A stretch of DNA of 64,000 nucleotides. Origin: Bdellovibrio sp. SKB1291214 (lineage in GTDB: Bacteria; Bdellovibrionota; Bdellovibrionia; Bdellovibrionales; Bdellovibrionaceae). Positions 48,852 through 58,193 of this stretch are shown one piece after another (the first letter of the stretch is position 1; every line of letters starts with the position of its first letter). The notes under the pieces are model-generated. The model saw nothing but the letters and a program-made list of their open reading frames with translations. It did no database searches and was not told the DNA's origin. The stretch lies in the NCBI RefSeq assembly GCF_002209355.2, contig NZ_CP106855.1, positions 3,348,001 to 3,412,000 of the forward strand, written 5' to 3'. The position numbers and the translations under genes are program-made.

Positions 48852-50951
48852 ATGAAAAAAAACGAACTGCTTGAACTAGAAATTCGTAAAGTCGACCTGC
48901 TGTTGGGGCAAAGTTTTACTGCCATGGTGGCTGTGCTGACCACCGCTTATTTCTATACCTATATCGCTTGGGAAACTGTTCCCCACAAATTCATCATCAT
49001 CTGGTTTTTGATCATCAATATCTATGCTGCTTTAAGTTTGGGTATCGTTCCTTTTTGGAAGGAAGCCAAACTGGGCATTCAAAAAGTTGAACAACTGAAT
49101 ATCTGGAAAAGAGCCAAGTATTGCTTGTTGCTGGTTTCGGGAATGAGTTGGGGAGCCATGGGTTTTATGGCGCCTTGGACGGGACCCACGGTGCAGAATC
49201 TAACGGCGTTATTGATTGCCGTGATGACTGCTGGTGGGATGATTCTTTATGTCTCCAACCGTGTTGCCATGCTATGCGTGGTAGGACCGACTATTTTGGG
49301 TTGGGCCTTGGGATATTTAGTATCTGGGCAGCCGCATGGTTATTTAGTCAGCGGAGTGATGCTGATTTATCTGGGCTTAGTTGTGGTGTTAGGAAGATCT
49401 TTGAATCGTTCCATCATGACTTTGTTCTCTGTTGATAAAATTTTGATGCGATCGGAAGAGCGCGTTCGCATGGCGATGGATTCGTCTGAAGCGATGACCT
49501 GGGATTGGGATATTCAGGAAGACCAGATTTACCGTAAAGGCAACTTGTCCTTGTTACCTGAACAGTCCTTGCTGAAAGAAATTTTGCGCTCGAACTTCCA
49601 TGAGAACCGTGAATTGGATTTTGAATTCCTCTTGGCCAGTGAAAATGGTGGAGCCCGCTCTTTAGCGTTTCGTGGAAAGATCGAACGCGATGATGCGGGC
49701 CAAGTGACTCGAGCAACGGGAATCGTTTGGGACGTCACAATCAAACGTAACCAAGACTTTTTACGTCGCGAGCGTGATCTGCACGAAGCTGCGAATGATG
49801 CAAAATCGGTCTTACTTGCCAACGCCAGCCACGAGATTCGGACTCCCTTAGCTGCCATCCTGGGATTTTCCGAAGCTTTGCTGGCCAACCCAAATTTAGA
49901 CCCATCCGCTTATAAAGATATTCACTCTATTCAGCGTCAGGGCAAGTTTATGACATCCCTGGTGAATGACCTCTTGGATTTGTCTAAAATTGAAAGCAAA
50001 AAACTTTTCTTGCAGAAAACTCCGATGAGTCCGGTGCAGGAAATCGAAGATTCCGTTTCGGTGATTCGCACTGTGGTGGATAAACGCCATCGGCTGACTT
50101 TAAAATTTACCACGTTAGTGCCGGATGAAATTCAAATGGATTCGGTTCGCTTTCGTCAGGTTTTGATCAATCTGTTATCGAACGCTGTGAAGTTCACTCC
50201 CCAGGGAGAGATTCAGGTTCTGGTGTCGTTTGGTATGGATACCGCGAATCAGGGGACGTTGCGTATACGCGTAGCGGACTCTGGTATTGGAATGAATGTG
50301 CAAACTCAAATGAATCTGTTTCAACCTTTTATGCGGGGTGAAAGCCGCGAAGTTCAAAAGGTCGTGGGTTCCGGACTGGGTTTAGCGTTATCACAACGTC
50401 TGGCTCGTTTGTCAGGTGGTGATTTGTGTTTGATCGAATCGATTGAGGGCAAAGGTTCGGTCTTTGAATATTCCGTCAGTGTGGGATCGGTCACACCACT
50501 AAAATTGATTGAAGCGGGTCAAGCCAGCCGCCTGGTCCAAGAGCGCAATCTGCCGGAAAATAAAAACTCCGAATATCTAAAAAGCCGACGCATTTTGGTG
50601 GTCGACGACTCAGAGGATTTGCGCAACCTGATGCATAGGTATTTACTTCGTCACGGGGCTCATGTGGATGTTTGTGACAACGGTCATGAGGCCATCGCAC
50701 GTGCCCTTACTTCAGATGGTTACGACGCGATTTTGATGGACATTAAAATGCCAGGAATGAGCGGCCATGATGCCACTCGAGAGCTGCGTGGACGTGGTTA
50801 CAACAGAACGATCATCGCCTTGACCGCTCAAGCCAGTGCTGAAGGTCAGCGTGACTGTTTGAATTCTGGTTTTGATGCTTATTTAAGTAAACCGGTGGAT
50901 ACATTTAAACTTGAAGAAGTCCTTACACAGGCACTTCTTCAAAAGGCTTAA
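48852..50951 (+). CDS. Hybrid sensor histidine kinase with receiver domain
   Basis: 699 residues. Residues 1-200 hold about six membrane helices with short loops (an integral-membrane sensor of unknown ligand). Residues 205-305 look like a PAS-type module (WDWDIQEDQIYRKG). HisKA has the phospho-His in NASHEIRTPLAA near 326, HATPase at about 420-550 (NLLSNAVKFTPQG, ADSGIGM, GSGLGLALSQRL), and the receiver at 580-697 has VDDSEDLRNL, phospho-Asp in ILMDIKMPG near 629 and the Lys in YLSKPVD. ATG 48852 has no clear binding site. A phosphotransfer partner is not in the window. Confidence 0.9.
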   Translation: MKKNELLELEIRKVDLLLGQSFTAMVAVLTTAYFYTYIAWETVPHKFIIIWFLIINIYAALSLGIVPFWKEAKLGIQKVEQLNIWKRAKYCLLLVSGMSWGAMGFMAPWTGPTVQNLTALLIAVMTAGGMILYVSNRVAMLCVVGPTILGWALGYLVSGQPHGYLVSGVMLIYLGLVVVLGRSLNRSIMTLFSVDKILMRSEERVRMAMDSSEAMTWDWDIQEDQIYRKGNLSLLPEQSLLKEILRSNFHENRELDFEFLLASENGGARSLAFRGKIERDDAGQVTRATGIVWDVTIKRNQDFLRRERDLHEAANDAKSVLLANASHEIRTPLAAILGFSEALLANPNLDPSAYKDIHSIQRQGKFMTSLVNDLLDLSKIESKKLFLQKTPMSPVQEIEDSVSVIRTVVDKRHRLTLKFTTLVPDEIQMDSVRFRQVLINLLSNAVKFTPQGEIQVLVSFGMDTANQGTLRIRVADSGIGMNVQTQMNLFQPFMRGESREVQKVVGSGLGLALSQRLARLSGGDLCLIESIEGKGSVFEYSVSVGSVTPLKLIEAGQASRLVQERNLPENKNSEYLKSRRILVVDDSEDLRNLMHRYLLRHGAHVDVCDNGHEAIARALTSDGYDAILMDIKMPGMSGHDATRELRGRGYNRTIIALTAQASAEGQRDCLNSGFDAYLSKPVDTFKLEEVLTQALLQKA

Positions 50952-52135
50952 TGAGTCGGAGTGACTTTGCCGCCCGTGTATTTTTCGAGCTGTTGCATCC
51001 AGTAGTGAGTTTCGGCTCCCGATAACGAGAAATCCATCATCGAAAGTTTCATCGCCAAACCAAAGGCTTCGTTCAAAACGAAAGCCATCTGACGACGCTC
51101 GCCTTTGCGCGAATAGTTGTCGATTTTTTTAAGGCTTGTCATTAAGTGCAATGCTTTAAAGAAAACAGCAGCCTCTTGCTTAAAGATGCCCATTTCCTCG
51201 CGGATGAAATAAGCAAGTTTAGCATCGTCATAAACTTCTTCATGATTCCAAAGACCTTCGCCGTATTGTGCTTTCATGAAAGCAAACATGAATCCCGCAA
51301 ACAGCTCTAAGGGATCCTGCTTATTGATGCCCACCTGAGTGATGCGCGCCAAATGCATTTCAAAAACTTCCATTTTAGAAGGGTCCATGAATACGGAGTG
51401 CAAGCCAGGCAGAATTTGTTCCAGGATGTGCAAATCAAAAAGTTCCATGAACGCTAAGTGCGGTTCATCTAAACGCAAGAATTTAAGCCATTCCTCGCGA
51501 CGACGAGGTAAAACGGATTTTTTTAATTCAGAACTTGTTTCCGCAATTGCATGGCGCATGCTGGACTCAATCGAGAAATGCAGTTTGTGAGACAAGCGAA
51601 TAGCGCGCAAAATACGAATCGGATCTTCGATGAAACGTTCCTTAGGATCGCCAATCATACGAAGAACGCGGTTTTCGATGTCTTGAATCCCGCCACAGAA
51701 ATCGATGAGTTTATTTTGACCCGGATCATAGAAAACGGCGTTGGCTGTGAAGTCGCGACGTTTGGCGTCCTCTTCCACAGTTCCAAAATAGTTATCGCCT
51801 TCGATCGTTTCTTCTTCAGGAGTGGCAGCTAGCTCTTCGGCACTCACGTTACGGCGGAATGTCGCTACTTCGAATTGCAAATCACCACGTTTTACCAAAA
51901 CAAGTTTGAAGCGACGGCCAATCACATAAGCGTTGGGCACTTTTTTACGAACTTGGTTTGGGTGAGCGCTGGTCGCGATATCGAAATCTTTCGGATGAAT
52001 GCCTACCATAAGATCGCGCACGCAACCCCCAACAAGATAGGTTTCAAAACCAGAGTCTTGCAGGTTTTTGACAATTCTTAATGCGTAAGGATCAATCCAG
52101 TCTTCGTGAAGCTGGGGCTTTTTGGTGGAACTCAT
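50948..52135 (-). CDS. pcnB: Poly(A) polymerase / CCA tRNA nucleotidyltransferase family (PcnB-like)
   Basis: RNA nucleotidyltransferase: adds poly(A) tails or CCA ends. About 395 residues from ATG 52135; a TTG at 52165 is also possible. YLVGGCVRDLMVGIHPKDFDIAT holds the Gly-Gly and metal-binding Asp-x-Asp, then AYVIGRRFKLVLV, LQFEVATFRR, RRDFTANAVFYD, GDPKERFIEDPIRILRAIRL. GRRFKLVLV followed by EVATFR is closer to PcnB than to Cca. Ends convergently with the kinase gene, the stop codons sharing bases. Confidence 0.88.
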   Translation of the reverse strand: MSSTKKPQLHEDWIDPYALRIVKNLQDSGFETYLVGGCVRDLMVGIHPKDFDIATSAHPNQVRKKVPNAYVIGRRFKLVLVKRGDLQFEVATFRRNVSAEELAATPEEETIEGDNYFGTVEEDAKRRDFTANAVFYDPGQNKLIDFCGGIQDIENRVLRMIGDPKERFIEDPIRILRAIRLSHKLHFSIESSMRHAIAETSSELKKSVLPRRREEWLKFLRLDEPHLAFMELFDLHILEQILPGLHSVFMDPSKMEVFEMHLARITQVGINKQDPLELFAGFMFAFMKAQYGEGLWNHEEVYDDAKLAYFIREEMGIFKQEAAVFFKALHLMTSLKKIDNYSRKGERRQMAFVLNEAFGLAMKLSMMDFSLSGAETHYWMQQLEKYTGGKVTPTH

Positions 52136-52201
52136 TGAGGCTGAAGTTACTCCTGTTCGGGCCAAAATTCAAACTTGAAATACCCCCGCAAGGAGAGCAG
52201 G

Positions 52202-53029
52202 ATGAGTTTCGATATGGCATACTTGGATAACTTCAATCACCAGTTCTATGGTCCAGAAAATGGACGAAAATGGGTCTTTATTCATGGGCTTATGGGCTAC
52301 GGTCAAAACTGGCGACGGATCATTTCCGGCCTCGAAGCCACGGAAAGATGCTTAGCCTATGATCAACGGGGCCACGGCAGATCTTTTCAGCCGGAAACGG
52401 GCTATGCCCCCGAGGATTATGCCAATGACCTAAAACAAATTGTTGATGAAATCGGGTGGGATAAAATCATCTTGGTCGGTCACTCAATGGGTGGCCGTAA
52501 TGTATTGGCTTTTGCCTCTATGTATCCCGAATATGTTGAAAAGCTGATCGTCGAAGATATAGGCCCTGAAGCGAATCCAAAGGCGTACGAGTACTATGAG
52601 TATCTCTTGAATCTGGCGCCCACTCCCTTTGCGTCTCGTGACGAAGCTCGCAAATATTTCATGGAAGACTTTGTTAAAACGGCAAAGACCCGAGAAAAAG
52701 TCGAAGTTATGGCTCAATACTTCTATTCCAACATGGTGGAAAAACCAGACGGGACCGTTGATTGGCGTTTTTCAAAGCATGGTATCATTGAATCTGTGAA
52801 GGCTGGCCACACGCAGGAGCGTTGGGAACAGATTCGCGGCCTCAAAATGCCGACCCTTTGGATCCGCGGGGAGAAATCTCAAGAGCTAAAAGCTGATATT
52901 TATCAGCGAATATTGGCAGAGAACCCGATGATTAAGGGCGTCGAAATCCCAGGGGCTGGACATTGGGTCCACTCAGATCAGCCTCAAGCCTTTATCGAGG
53001 CCCTAAAAAGCTTTGTTGGTGACTTTTAG
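52202..53029 (+). CDS. Alpha/beta-hydrolase
   Basis: 275 residues from ATG 52202, with AAGGAGAGC ahead. FIHGLMGYGQNW is the oxyanion loop, YDQRGHGRS, LVGHSMGGRNVLAFA with the nucleophile serine, RGEKSQELK with the acid and GAGHWVHSDQP with the His. Closest in look to YbfF/ABHD11-type esterases. No signal peptide, so cytosolic. Substrate unknown. Confidence 0.82.
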   Translation: MSFDMAYLDNFNHQFYGPENGRKWVFIHGLMGYGQNWRRIISGLEATERCLAYDQRGHGRSFQPETGYAPEDYANDLKQIVDEIGWDKIILVGHSMGGRNVLAFASMYPEYVEKLIVEDIGPEANPKAYEYYEYLLNLAPTPFASRDEARKYFMEDFVKTAKTREKVEVMAQYFYSNMVEKPDGTVDWRFSKHGIIESVKAGHTQERWEQIRGLKMPTLWIRGEKSQELKADIYQRILAENPMIKGVEIPGAGHWVHSDQPQAFIEALKSFVGDF

Positions 53030-53074
53030 GCCACCGAAAAGTAGGTTTGGGCCATAAACCCGGAGTAGTAAAAG

Positions 53075-54721
53075 TTGAAATTCTCAGAGTTGAATTTAGA
53101 TCCTGCCTTGATGACTGCCATCCAAAAAATTGGATACGAAGAATGCAGTCCAATTCAAGCGCAAGCCATGCCAATTATTCTGGATGGTAAAGACGTAGCC
53201 GGCCTCGCACAGACGGGCACAGGCAAAACAGCAGCTTTTGTTCTTCCTTTGATGGAGCGTATTTTGCGCGCTCGCCCAGCTCACGGTGAAATTACTGATG
53301 CTGAAAAAGAAATCAAAGAAAAACGCGCCTTCAAAGATTGGAAGCCACAAAACTTTATTTTAGTTTTGGTTCCAACTCGTGAATTGGCGGAACAAGTTCA
53401 AGACAATATCATCAAGTTCGGTGCTGACAGCGGCCTTCGTGGTTTCGCAATTTATGGCGGCACTGGATACGACAAACAAAAAGAGGCGTTGAAAAACGGT
53501 GTTGAATTCATCGTAGCAACCCCAGGTCGTTTGATTGATTTGTACAAAGAACACTTGGTTGATTTGAAGCAAGTTCGCGCCATCGTATTCGACGAAGCGG
53601 ACCGCATGTTCGACATGGGCTTCAAAGACGACATGAAGTTCATCTTGCAAAGAGTGCCTCGTGAACGTCAGTTCCTAGTTTTCTCTGCAACATTGAACTT
53701 TGACGTATTGAACACGGCTTACCAATTTGGTTCCGAGCCGGTTGAAATCAACATCAGCCGGGACCAAGCTAAAGCTGAAAACGTGAAAGACCAAATCTTC
53801 CACGTGGGCAACGCTGAAAAACCTCAGCACCTTTTGTCTTTGCTTAAATTGCACAATCCAAAACAAGCGATCATCTTTACTAACTTCAAATTGAATGTGG
53901 AAAAGATCACGAAGTTTTTGGTGGATAACGATGTGCCTGCAATGGCGATTTCAAGTCTTTTGACTCAAGCTCAGCGCAATCGTGTGATCGAACAGTTCAA
54001 AGCTGAAAATCACCTGAATATCTTGGTGGCGACAGACGTTGCGGCTCGTGGTTTGGATATCAAGGGCGTTGACCTTGTTATCAACTACGAATTGCCAATG
54101 GACTCTGAATCTTACGTTCACCGCATTGGCCGTACGGGCCGTGCAGGGACAACAGGTCAGGCCTTTTCAATGGTGGGGGAAAAAGACATCGAGTCTTTGA
54201 CTCGCATTGAAGATTATTTGAAGCACAAAATTGAAGTGGGTTACTTGGAAAACGAACAGTTGATCCAAGAGTTTAAACCATTCCCAGATCGTTTCGATGG
54301 TCACTATCCAAAATCAGTTGAGGGTGGTGAACGCGGCGAACGCGGTCCTCGTCGTGAGGGTGGTCGCCCAGGTGGCAACCGTGGTCCTCGTAAAGAGGGC
54401 GACCGTGGTCCCCGTCGTGAAGGTCGCGGCCCGCGCGGTGAAAACCGCAGTGGCGGTGACAACAGACCTCCACGCGAAGAGCGCAAAGGGGCTTCAGCGA
54501 CGAAGTCAGATGGACCAAGTCCAAGACATGCAAAACGTCCCGAGCATGGAGCAGCGAAACCTCACGGCACGCATAAACGCGCCGACAATCGCCAAGGTGG
54601 ACAAGGCCCTCACAAACGCCATGAGCCCCGTAAAGGCGCAAGTGCAGTTCGCAGACAGCCGGTTAAGAAACAAACTATCGGCAACAAGATCACCAGCTTT
54701 ATCAAAAAGCTGTTCTCTTAA
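53075..54721 (+). CDS. DEAD-box RNA helicase with RGG-rich tail
   Basis: ATP-dependent RNA unwinding, RhlE/CsdA-like. 548 residues from TTG 53075. Core motifs in order: Q motif ECSPIQAQAMPIIL, AQTGTGKTA (Walker A), VPTRELAEQ, GGTGYDKQ, TPGRLID, VFDEADRMFD, FSATLN, IIFTNF, TDVAARGLDI, HRIGRTGRAG. The tail from about residue 410 is rich in Arg-Gly (ERGERGPRREGGRPGGNRG and similar), then Lys and Ser, typical of RNA-binding tails. Cold response or ribosome assembly is likely, but the paralogue identity is not settled. Confidence 0.92.
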   Translation: MKFSELNLDPALMTAIQKIGYEECSPIQAQAMPIILDGKDVAGLAQTGTGKTAAFVLPLMERILRARPAHGEITDAEKEIKEKRAFKDWKPQNFILVLVPTRELAEQVQDNIIKFGADSGLRGFAIYGGTGYDKQKEALKNGVEFIVATPGRLIDLYKEHLVDLKQVRAIVFDEADRMFDMGFKDDMKFILQRVPRERQFLVFSATLNFDVLNTAYQFGSEPVEINISRDQAKAENVKDQIFHVGNAEKPQHLLSLLKLHNPKQAIIFTNFKLNVEKITKFLVDNDVPAMAISSLLTQAQRNRVIEQFKAENHLNILVATDVAARGLDIKGVDLVINYELPMDSESYVHRIGRTGRAGTTGQAFSMVGEKDIESLTRIEDYLKHKIEVGYLENEQLIQEFKPFPDRFDGHYPKSVEGGERGERGPRREGGRPGGNRGPRKEGDRGPRREGRGPRGENRSGGDNRPPREERKGASATKSDGPSPRHAKRPEHGAAKPHGTHKRADNRQGGQGPHKRHEPRKGASAVRRQPVKKQTIGNKITSFIKKLFS

Positions 54722-54760
54722 AAAACCAACCCCGGCGAGCACATCCCCGGGGTTTTTTAT
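54720..54760 (+). terminator. Terminator of the helicase gene
   Basis: CCCCGG (54730-54735) with CCGGGG (54747-54752), extended by AACC/GGTT with a bulge, then TTTTTT. Confidence 0.85.
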
Positions 54761-54826
54761 TTTCCATGATTGAATCTGTTAAATTACTAGTGTGACTGAA
54801 GGGATGGGCTCCCTTATCGTGGAGTC

Positions 54827-55189
54827 ATGATCTTAGCGTTGTTTATCCTGCTGTTTTTTCAATTTTTGGGTGAGGGTTTAGTTCGTTACTTCAACCTATT
54901 CATCCCAGGCCCGGTGATGGGCATGGTTTTTTTCTTTGGGGCGTTGGTGTTCTTTCCGGTTTTGAAAAGTCGTACGGAAAGCCTAGGCATTTTTATCAGT
55001 CAGCATCTTTCGCTATTTTTTATCCCGGCGGGCGTGGGAATGATTGAGTACTTTGATCTGTTTGGACAGCATGGGGCGGCGATTGTTATCACCATTATCA
55101 TCAGCACAACAATCACAATCGTGGCGACGGCTTTGATCTTTAATACGCTGTTGAAAGTGAAAGGTCACAAGGGGGAAGCTCATGATTGA
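54827..55189 (+). CDS. lrgA: LrgA/CidA family holin-like membrane protein
   Basis: 120 residues with four predicted membrane helices. FLGEGLVRYFNLFIPGPVMGMVFFF and LSLFFIPAGVGMIEYF are the family hallmarks. In other bacteria CidA/LrgA with LrgB modulate murein hydrolase release, autolysis or small-molecule (pyruvate, glycolate) transport. Translationally coupled to lrgB by an overlap of eight bases. Confidence 0.85.
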   Translation: MILALFILLFFQFLGEGLVRYFNLFIPGPVMGMVFFFGALVFFPVLKSRTESLGIFISQHLSLFFIPAGVGMIEYFDLFGQHGAAIVITIIISTTITIVATALIFNTLLKVKGHKGEAHD

Positions 55190-55862
55190 GTTGTTCTCGT
55201 TGATCCTGACATTTGGGATGTATCTATTTGCCTTAAGAATCAGTGATAAGGGGAATAAGCATCCTTTGCTCAGTCCCGCATTGATTGGGATTCTGGGCGT
55301 GATGGTTGTGATCCTATTTATGGGCATTCCTTATCAGGAATACTTCCAAGGCGCGCGACCGATTCACTTTATGTTGGGTCCTGCAACTGTGTCATTTGCA
55401 TTACCTCTGTATGCTCAGCTGGATCGTCTTAAAAAACTAATGGTTCCGCTAGTGATAGCTCTGGTGATTGGCTCATTGATCGGGATTTTAAGTGCCGTGA
55501 TGATCGGAAAGGTCTTTGATCTTCCGCAGGAAGTTTTGATTTCCTTGTCACCGAAATCAGTGACGACACCCATTGCAATGGGCATTGCTGAAAAAATCGG
55601 CGGGACGGCATCGCTTGCGACAGTGTTTGTGATGATTACCGGATTATTCGGGGCGGCTGTTGCAACTGTCGTTTTGAATATGGTGAAAGTGCATGATCCC
55701 GCAGTTCGTGGATTTGCCTTAGGCTTGTCAGCGCACGGGCTGGGAACAGCCAGAGCATTTCAGGTAAATCAAGTTGCAGGAGCTTTTGCGGGACTTGCGA
55801 TGGCGTTAAATGGTCTTATGACTGCCATCTTAATCCCACTGCTGATGGCACTTTTTAGTTAG
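55182..55862 (+). CDS. lrgB: LrgB family membrane protein
   Basis: 226 residues with several membrane helices: LSPALIGILGVMVVILFMGIPYQEYF, FMLGPATVSFALPLYAQ, LSPKSVTTPIAMGIAEKIGG and ALGLSAHGLGTARAFQ, the most conserved LrgB signatures. Works with LrgA. Its end overlaps the convergent ankyrin-protein gene by eight bases, so this transporter pair ends directly against the predation pair. Confidence 0.9.
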   Translation: MIELFSLILTFGMYLFALRISDKGNKHPLLSPALIGILGVMVVILFMGIPYQEYFQGARPIHFMLGPATVSFALPLYAQLDRLKKLMVPLVIALVIGSLIGILSAVMIGKVFDLPQEVLISLSPKSVTTPIAMGIAEKIGGTASLATVFVMITGLFGAAVATVVLNMVKVHDPAVRGFALGLSAHGLGTARAFQVNQVAGAFAGLAMALNGLMTAILIPLLMALFS

Positions 55863-56538
55863 TTGATGTTTCTGTCGTTTTTATTTTTTTAGACAGAAGA
55901 GAAACCAAAGACTTGTTATTCATTTCTTTGGAAAGATCTAGGGCAGTTTTGCCCTCTTTGTTTTTAATAGCGACGTCAGCGCCATTTTGTACAAGTAGTT
56001 TTGCAATATTCGTATAACCAGCACGAACGGATTCAATCAAAGCCGTGTTACCCAAAGCGTTTGTTTGGTTGATCACTTTTTTGTTCTTTTGAAGAATCAT
56101 GCGCGTGGTTTTTTCGCTGCTTTTGGCAGCTGTGATTAACAACGTGTCTTTGTTGTCAGAAAGAACTGCGACGTCAACCTGAGCCCCAGCTGCAATTAGC
56201 ATTTTAGCGGTGGCTTCTTGGTCATTTGAAACTGCCAAAGCCAACGCTGTATCACCGAACTTATTTCTTTGCTCTAAGTTCGCTTTTTTATCCAACAGTA
56301 GTTTTACGGCAGTGGTGTTCCCGTGCATCGCCGCTGTCATTAGCGGCGTCATGCTTTCATCGTCTCTCATGCCAGGGTCAAAGCTTGGTGTTTGGATGAC
56401 ATTCTTAACTTCGACGTTTTTTTGTAGCTCGATGGATTTGTTCAAATCGTCAATAGTGCTGCCTTTAGCGCGTACTGGGCCAAATACAGTGAAGATTGCA
56501 ACCAAAACATAGAAAATCCAAATAGCTACATTAATCAT
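55855..56538 (-). CDS. Secreted ankyrin-repeat protein, probable DacB self-protection factor (Bd3460-like)
   Basis: 227 residues. N-terminal signal (VAIWIFYVLVAIFTVFGPVRAKG) exports it to the periplasm. At least four ankyrin repeats run from about residue 60 to 220: MTPLMTAAMHGNTTAVKLLL, DTALALAVSNDQEATAKML, TLLITAAKSS, NTALIESVRAGYTNIAKLL, KTALDLSKEMNN. Its start overlaps the stop of the DacB-like gene by one base, so the two are co-translated. In B. bacteriovorus the ankyrin protein Bd3460 binds the exported DacB enzymes Bd0816 and Bd3459 and shields the predator's own wall. Gene order, export and fold all match, but binding is inferred. Confidence 0.85.
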   Translation of the reverse strand: MINVAIWIFYVLVAIFTVFGPVRAKGSTIDDLNKSIELQKNVEVKNVIQTPSFDPGMRDDESMTPLMTAAMHGNTTAVKLLLDKKANLEQRNKFGDTALALAVSNDQEATAKMLIAAGAQVDVAVLSDNKDTLLITAAKSSEKTTRMILQKNKKVINQTNALGNTALIESVRAGYTNIAKLLVQNGADVAIKNKEGKTALDLSKEMNNKSLVSLLSKKIKTTETSTN

Positions 56539-57836
56539 TAAAAGCTCTCCAAGGTAAGCCCGTATTCCAAGACCAGAGCGGATTCTTTATCAAAGGGGAG
56601 GGCCGTGATTTCATTATAATCAAACTTTTTAGCGCCATTGTTGATGCCGAAAAGATTGCGGATTCGTTCTTTGATGGAGTTTGCAGCGGAGCCGTTTTCT
56701 CCGGAAGAATCTTTGTGCATCAAGATCACGAAATAAATTGTGCCGTTACCAGTTGAAACGGTTCCCGCTAGCGTTTTAGCTTTGTCAACGGTGCCGGTTT
56801 TACCGACCATGGCACTGTCCATCACTCCGCCGAATCTTCCCACTGTCGATTCAGAGTCTTTACCCGCCACGGCCATAACATCAGTTAATGACAAACCTTG
56901 ATTTGCCAAGACTTCATTCAAGCGCACCAACACTTTGATCATGGCAGTGCAAGTGCCTTCGTTATAATCGTATTTCTTTTTAGAGATATAGTCAGCGTTG
57001 TTGCCTGAGCCCAAATTGAACTCAAGGTCGCGGTTATCCATCTTTAAGGCATTTTGCAGATATTGATTAAATGCCGGCGTATCACCTAAATTCCAATACA
57101 AGTGGTCTGCCACATAGTTATTGGATTTGTTGTTCATGCTTTTAAGAATTTTGTAAAGAGGAGCTGACTTATAAATGAAAGTTGCTGTGTTTGCAGTTTT
57201 CTTGAATTCTTCTTTAGGCAAATATCCCACTGTACCGAATTTGATGTTGGGCTTTGTTTCAGGAAGTTTGATCCCGATATCTTTAGAGATTTTACGTAAG
57301 TATCTGTAAGAGTTGTCCGCGATCGGAGTCATGAAACCGTTTTGCAGTTCATGCTGTACGTGCGCGACTTGTGAAGGAAGATCTGGATAGTATTTGGTGT
57401 CGCCCGCGATTGAAGAAGGCTCTTCCACGTTCCATTCCATTAAAACATTTTGGTCAAAGGAAAGTGTGTCGACCTGTTTGATGCCCATTTCTCTCATCGC
57501 AAGCTGTGCCAGAATAAAATATCCCACACTGCGACCGAACATAGGATCTTGACCACCTTCGAAATGGATATCGTAAGTGCCAACGGATTTCTTGGTAACG
57601 TGAATGCGAGTTGTGAACCGGTAGTTGGCACCTAGTGTTTCGATGGCCCACAAAGATGTGACGATTTTGGAAATGGAAGCTAATGGGAATTTGTCGTTTT
57701 TAGCGTCGTTGCCTTCGATCTTGCCGGAGTTAGCCTTCATTGTGCACGACGAGTTCAGATAGACTTTCGCGTAAGCAGACGTCGTGAAGGTCACGATCAA
57801 CGCCATTAATGCCAGTTGTAATCTCAAGAATGACAC
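56538..57836 (-). CDS. DacB-type D,D-carboxypeptidase/endopeptidase (Bd3459-like prey-rounding enzyme)
   Basis: Peptidase family S13 (PBP4/DacB) that cuts 4-3 cross-links of peptidoglycan. 432 residues from GTG 57836 with AAGGGGAATAGG ahead; the frame is open to 57884. Signal peptide LALMALIVTFTTSAYA. Active-site motifs: SISK (SxxK, near the mature N-terminus), SNN in MNNKSNNYVADHL and KTG in VGKTGTVDK. Compared with E. coli PBP4 it is slightly shorter. The two Bdellovibrio DacBs are known to be sent into prey and to round its wall during entry. Context with the ankyrin gene makes this role likely here. Confidence 0.88.
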   Translation of the reverse strand: MSFLRLQLALMALIVTFTTSAYAKVYLNSSCTMKANSGKIEGNDAKNDKFPLASISKIVTSLWAIETLGANYRFTTRIHVTKKSVGTYDIHFEGGQDPMFGRSVGYFILAQLAMREMGIKQVDTLSFDQNVLMEWNVEEPSSIAGDTKYYPDLPSQVAHVQHELQNGFMTPIADNSYRYLRKISKDIGIKLPETKPNIKFGTVGYLPKEEFKKTANTATFIYKSAPLYKILKSMNNKSNNYVADHLYWNLGDTPAFNQYLQNALKMDNRDLEFNLGSGNNADYISKKKYDYNEGTCTAMIKVLVRLNEVLANQGLSLTDVMAVAGKDSESTVGRFGGVMDSAMVGKTGTVDKAKTLAGTVSTGNGTIYFVILMHKDSSGENGSAANSIKERIRNLFGINNGAKKFDYNEITALPFDKESALVLEYGLTLESF

Positions 57837-58154
57837 CCTATTCCCCTTATCCCCTAGATGTAATTGAGCTGGTCTACTTAGCAATTCGGGTTCGGTTAAT
57901 ATACTTAAAATCCCTTAATCTAAAGCTCTAAATGGAGTCGCCGGAAACTTTTCGTGATCGCACGCAGGCGGCAGGAGTGTATTATTTTCCAAAGCTGCCA
58001 GGAAGGCCACTTTCAGAGGGAAAACGCGTGAAATTTAGGGGAGTTACCGAGGCAAGCTTTTTCGCGCGCAAAGGGCGGATTTGGTTTGAAGGAAGCTTAA
58101 TGTCGCGCTGACTCAAATTACGCAATTAAAATTCAGTTTGGACAGAAGTGGGGA
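57837..58154. other. Non-coding stretch upstream of the DacB-like gene
   Basis: About 320 bases without a convincing gene. It should hold the minus-strand promoter of the DacB-ankyrin operon. A short plus frame from GTG 58028 (27 codons) follows GAGGG but I do not trust it. No clear repeats. Confidence 0.4.
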
Positions 58155-58185
58155 ATAAAAAAGGGCTTCTTAATGAAGCCCTTCG
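58155..58185 (-). terminator. Terminator of the exported protein gene 58194-60098
   Basis: On the minus strand AAGGGCTTC-ATTAA-GAAGCCCTT runs into TTTTTTATT. Confidence 0.92.
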
Positions 58186-58193
58186 GGTTGAGA

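Noticed and set aside
54297-54773. Long frames on both strands over the helicase tail
   Set aside because: They arise from the repetitive Arg-Gly codons of the helicase C-terminus and read as low-complexity shadows.
58028-58111. 27-codon frame after GAGGG
   Set aside because: No signal, no conserved feature and a poor distance to the binding site; not enough to call a gene.
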